22,432 nucleotides of DNA from DASULK01 sp036278255 (GTDB lineage: Bacteria; Actinomycetota; Actinomycetes; Mycobacteriales; Micromonosporaceae). Within the stretch, counting starts at the first letter, position 1; every line of letters starts with the position of its first letter. The translations under genes were made by a program, and so were the position numbers. The notes below the pieces were generated by a model that saw only the letters and a program-made list of their open reading frames with translations, was not told the DNA's origin and made no database searches. The DNA is taken from positions 1 through 22,432 of the forward strand of contig DASULK010000091.1 of assembly GCA_036278255.1 (NCBI GenBank), written 5' to 3'. Shown piece after piece: positions 22,318 to 22,432 of this stretch.

Positions 22318-22432
22318 ATGGCACGTGCGGTCGGTATCGACCTGGGCACCACGAACTCTTGCGTCAGCGTGCTGGAGGGCGGCGAGCCCACGGTCATTGC
22401 CAATGCCGAGGGCGCACGGACGACCTCGTCGA
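22318..22432 (+). CDS. dnaK: Chaperone DnaK (Hsp70), N-terminal 38 residues only
   Basis: The gene runs off the window. The visible part begins MARAVGIDLGTTNSCVSVLE, the actin-fold phosphate-1 motif (GIDLGTTNS) that starts every Hsp70 ATPase domain, and continues GGEPTVIANAEGARTT. ATG 22318 is preceded by GAGGAG (22307-22312). DnaK binds unfolded proteins in an ATP-driven cycle with DnaJ and GrpE, and in actinobacteria is usually followed by grpE, dnaJ and hspR; those genes would lie beyond the right edge. A leader of about 130 bases with several hairpins lies between the HAIR site and the start. Confidence 0.98.
   Translation, partial: MARAVGIDLGTTNSCVSVLEGGEPTVIANAEGARTTSS

Noticed and set aside
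1..22432. Mobile element, integration site, tRNA or biosynthetic cluster
   Set aside because: No transposase, integrase, terminal repeats, tRNA cloverleaf or synthase-type genes were recognised; the genes are mostly core metabolism, envelope and stress functions.

Overview
The window is high-GC DNA from a Gram-positive actinobacterium, most likely of the Micromonosporaceae (Micromonospora/Salinispora type). Pointers are the strong G/C bias at third codon positions, GTG starts, a HAIR-type HspR operator in front of dnaK, a mycobacterial FadE5-type acyl-CoA dehydrogenase, an LppU/SCO3897-like Pro-rich membrane protein and paired dynamin-like GTPases. The genus is inferred from protein style, not proven. 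I see no mobile element, tRNA, rRNA or CRISPR array; the region looks like ordinary chromosome core with some fast-evolving low-complexity genes.

Left part (1-4900, + strand): the 3' end of a Pro/Thr/Ser-rich secreted protein that is a tandem relative of the next gene but lacks its catalytic domain; an RlpA-like double-psi beta-barrel protein; a membrane-anchored SpoIIE/PP2C-type phosphatase; a FadE5-like acyl-CoA dehydrogenase with two copies of an inverted-repeat motif over its promoter region and a very strong terminator; and a small DUF6458-like membrane protein.

Middle part (4960-11670): a hemolysin III/TrhA-family membrane protein on the minus strand; a tightly overlapping pxpB-pxpC-pxpA operon (ATP-dependent 5-oxoprolinase) on the plus strand; then, on the minus strand, a large Pro-rich single-pass membrane protein of LppU/SCO3897 type followed by an NHLRC2-like thioredoxin/NHL-repeat protein.

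Right-centre (11930-15950, minus strand): a previously easy-to-miss 45-residue basic protein with its own terminator, then a branched-chain 2-oxoacid dehydrogenase operon (E1 alpha, E1 beta, E2; no E3 nearby) transcribed leftwards and closed by a long hairpin.

Right part (16398-22432): a predicted membrane-anchored protein ending in six perfect Gly-Pro-Pro-Gly-His-Ala collagen-like repeats; a secreted PA-domain M28 zinc aminopeptidase with all metal ligands intact; a two-gene dynamin-like GTPase operon on the minus strand; and, divergently, the start of dnaK with promoter and HAIR operator. The most interesting items are the collagen-like protein, the dnaK-linked GTPase pair (one member has a degenerate G4 motif), the small basic protein, and the tandem RlpA relative with expanding 24-nt repeats. 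I found no clear evidence for an entirely new defence or mobile system.
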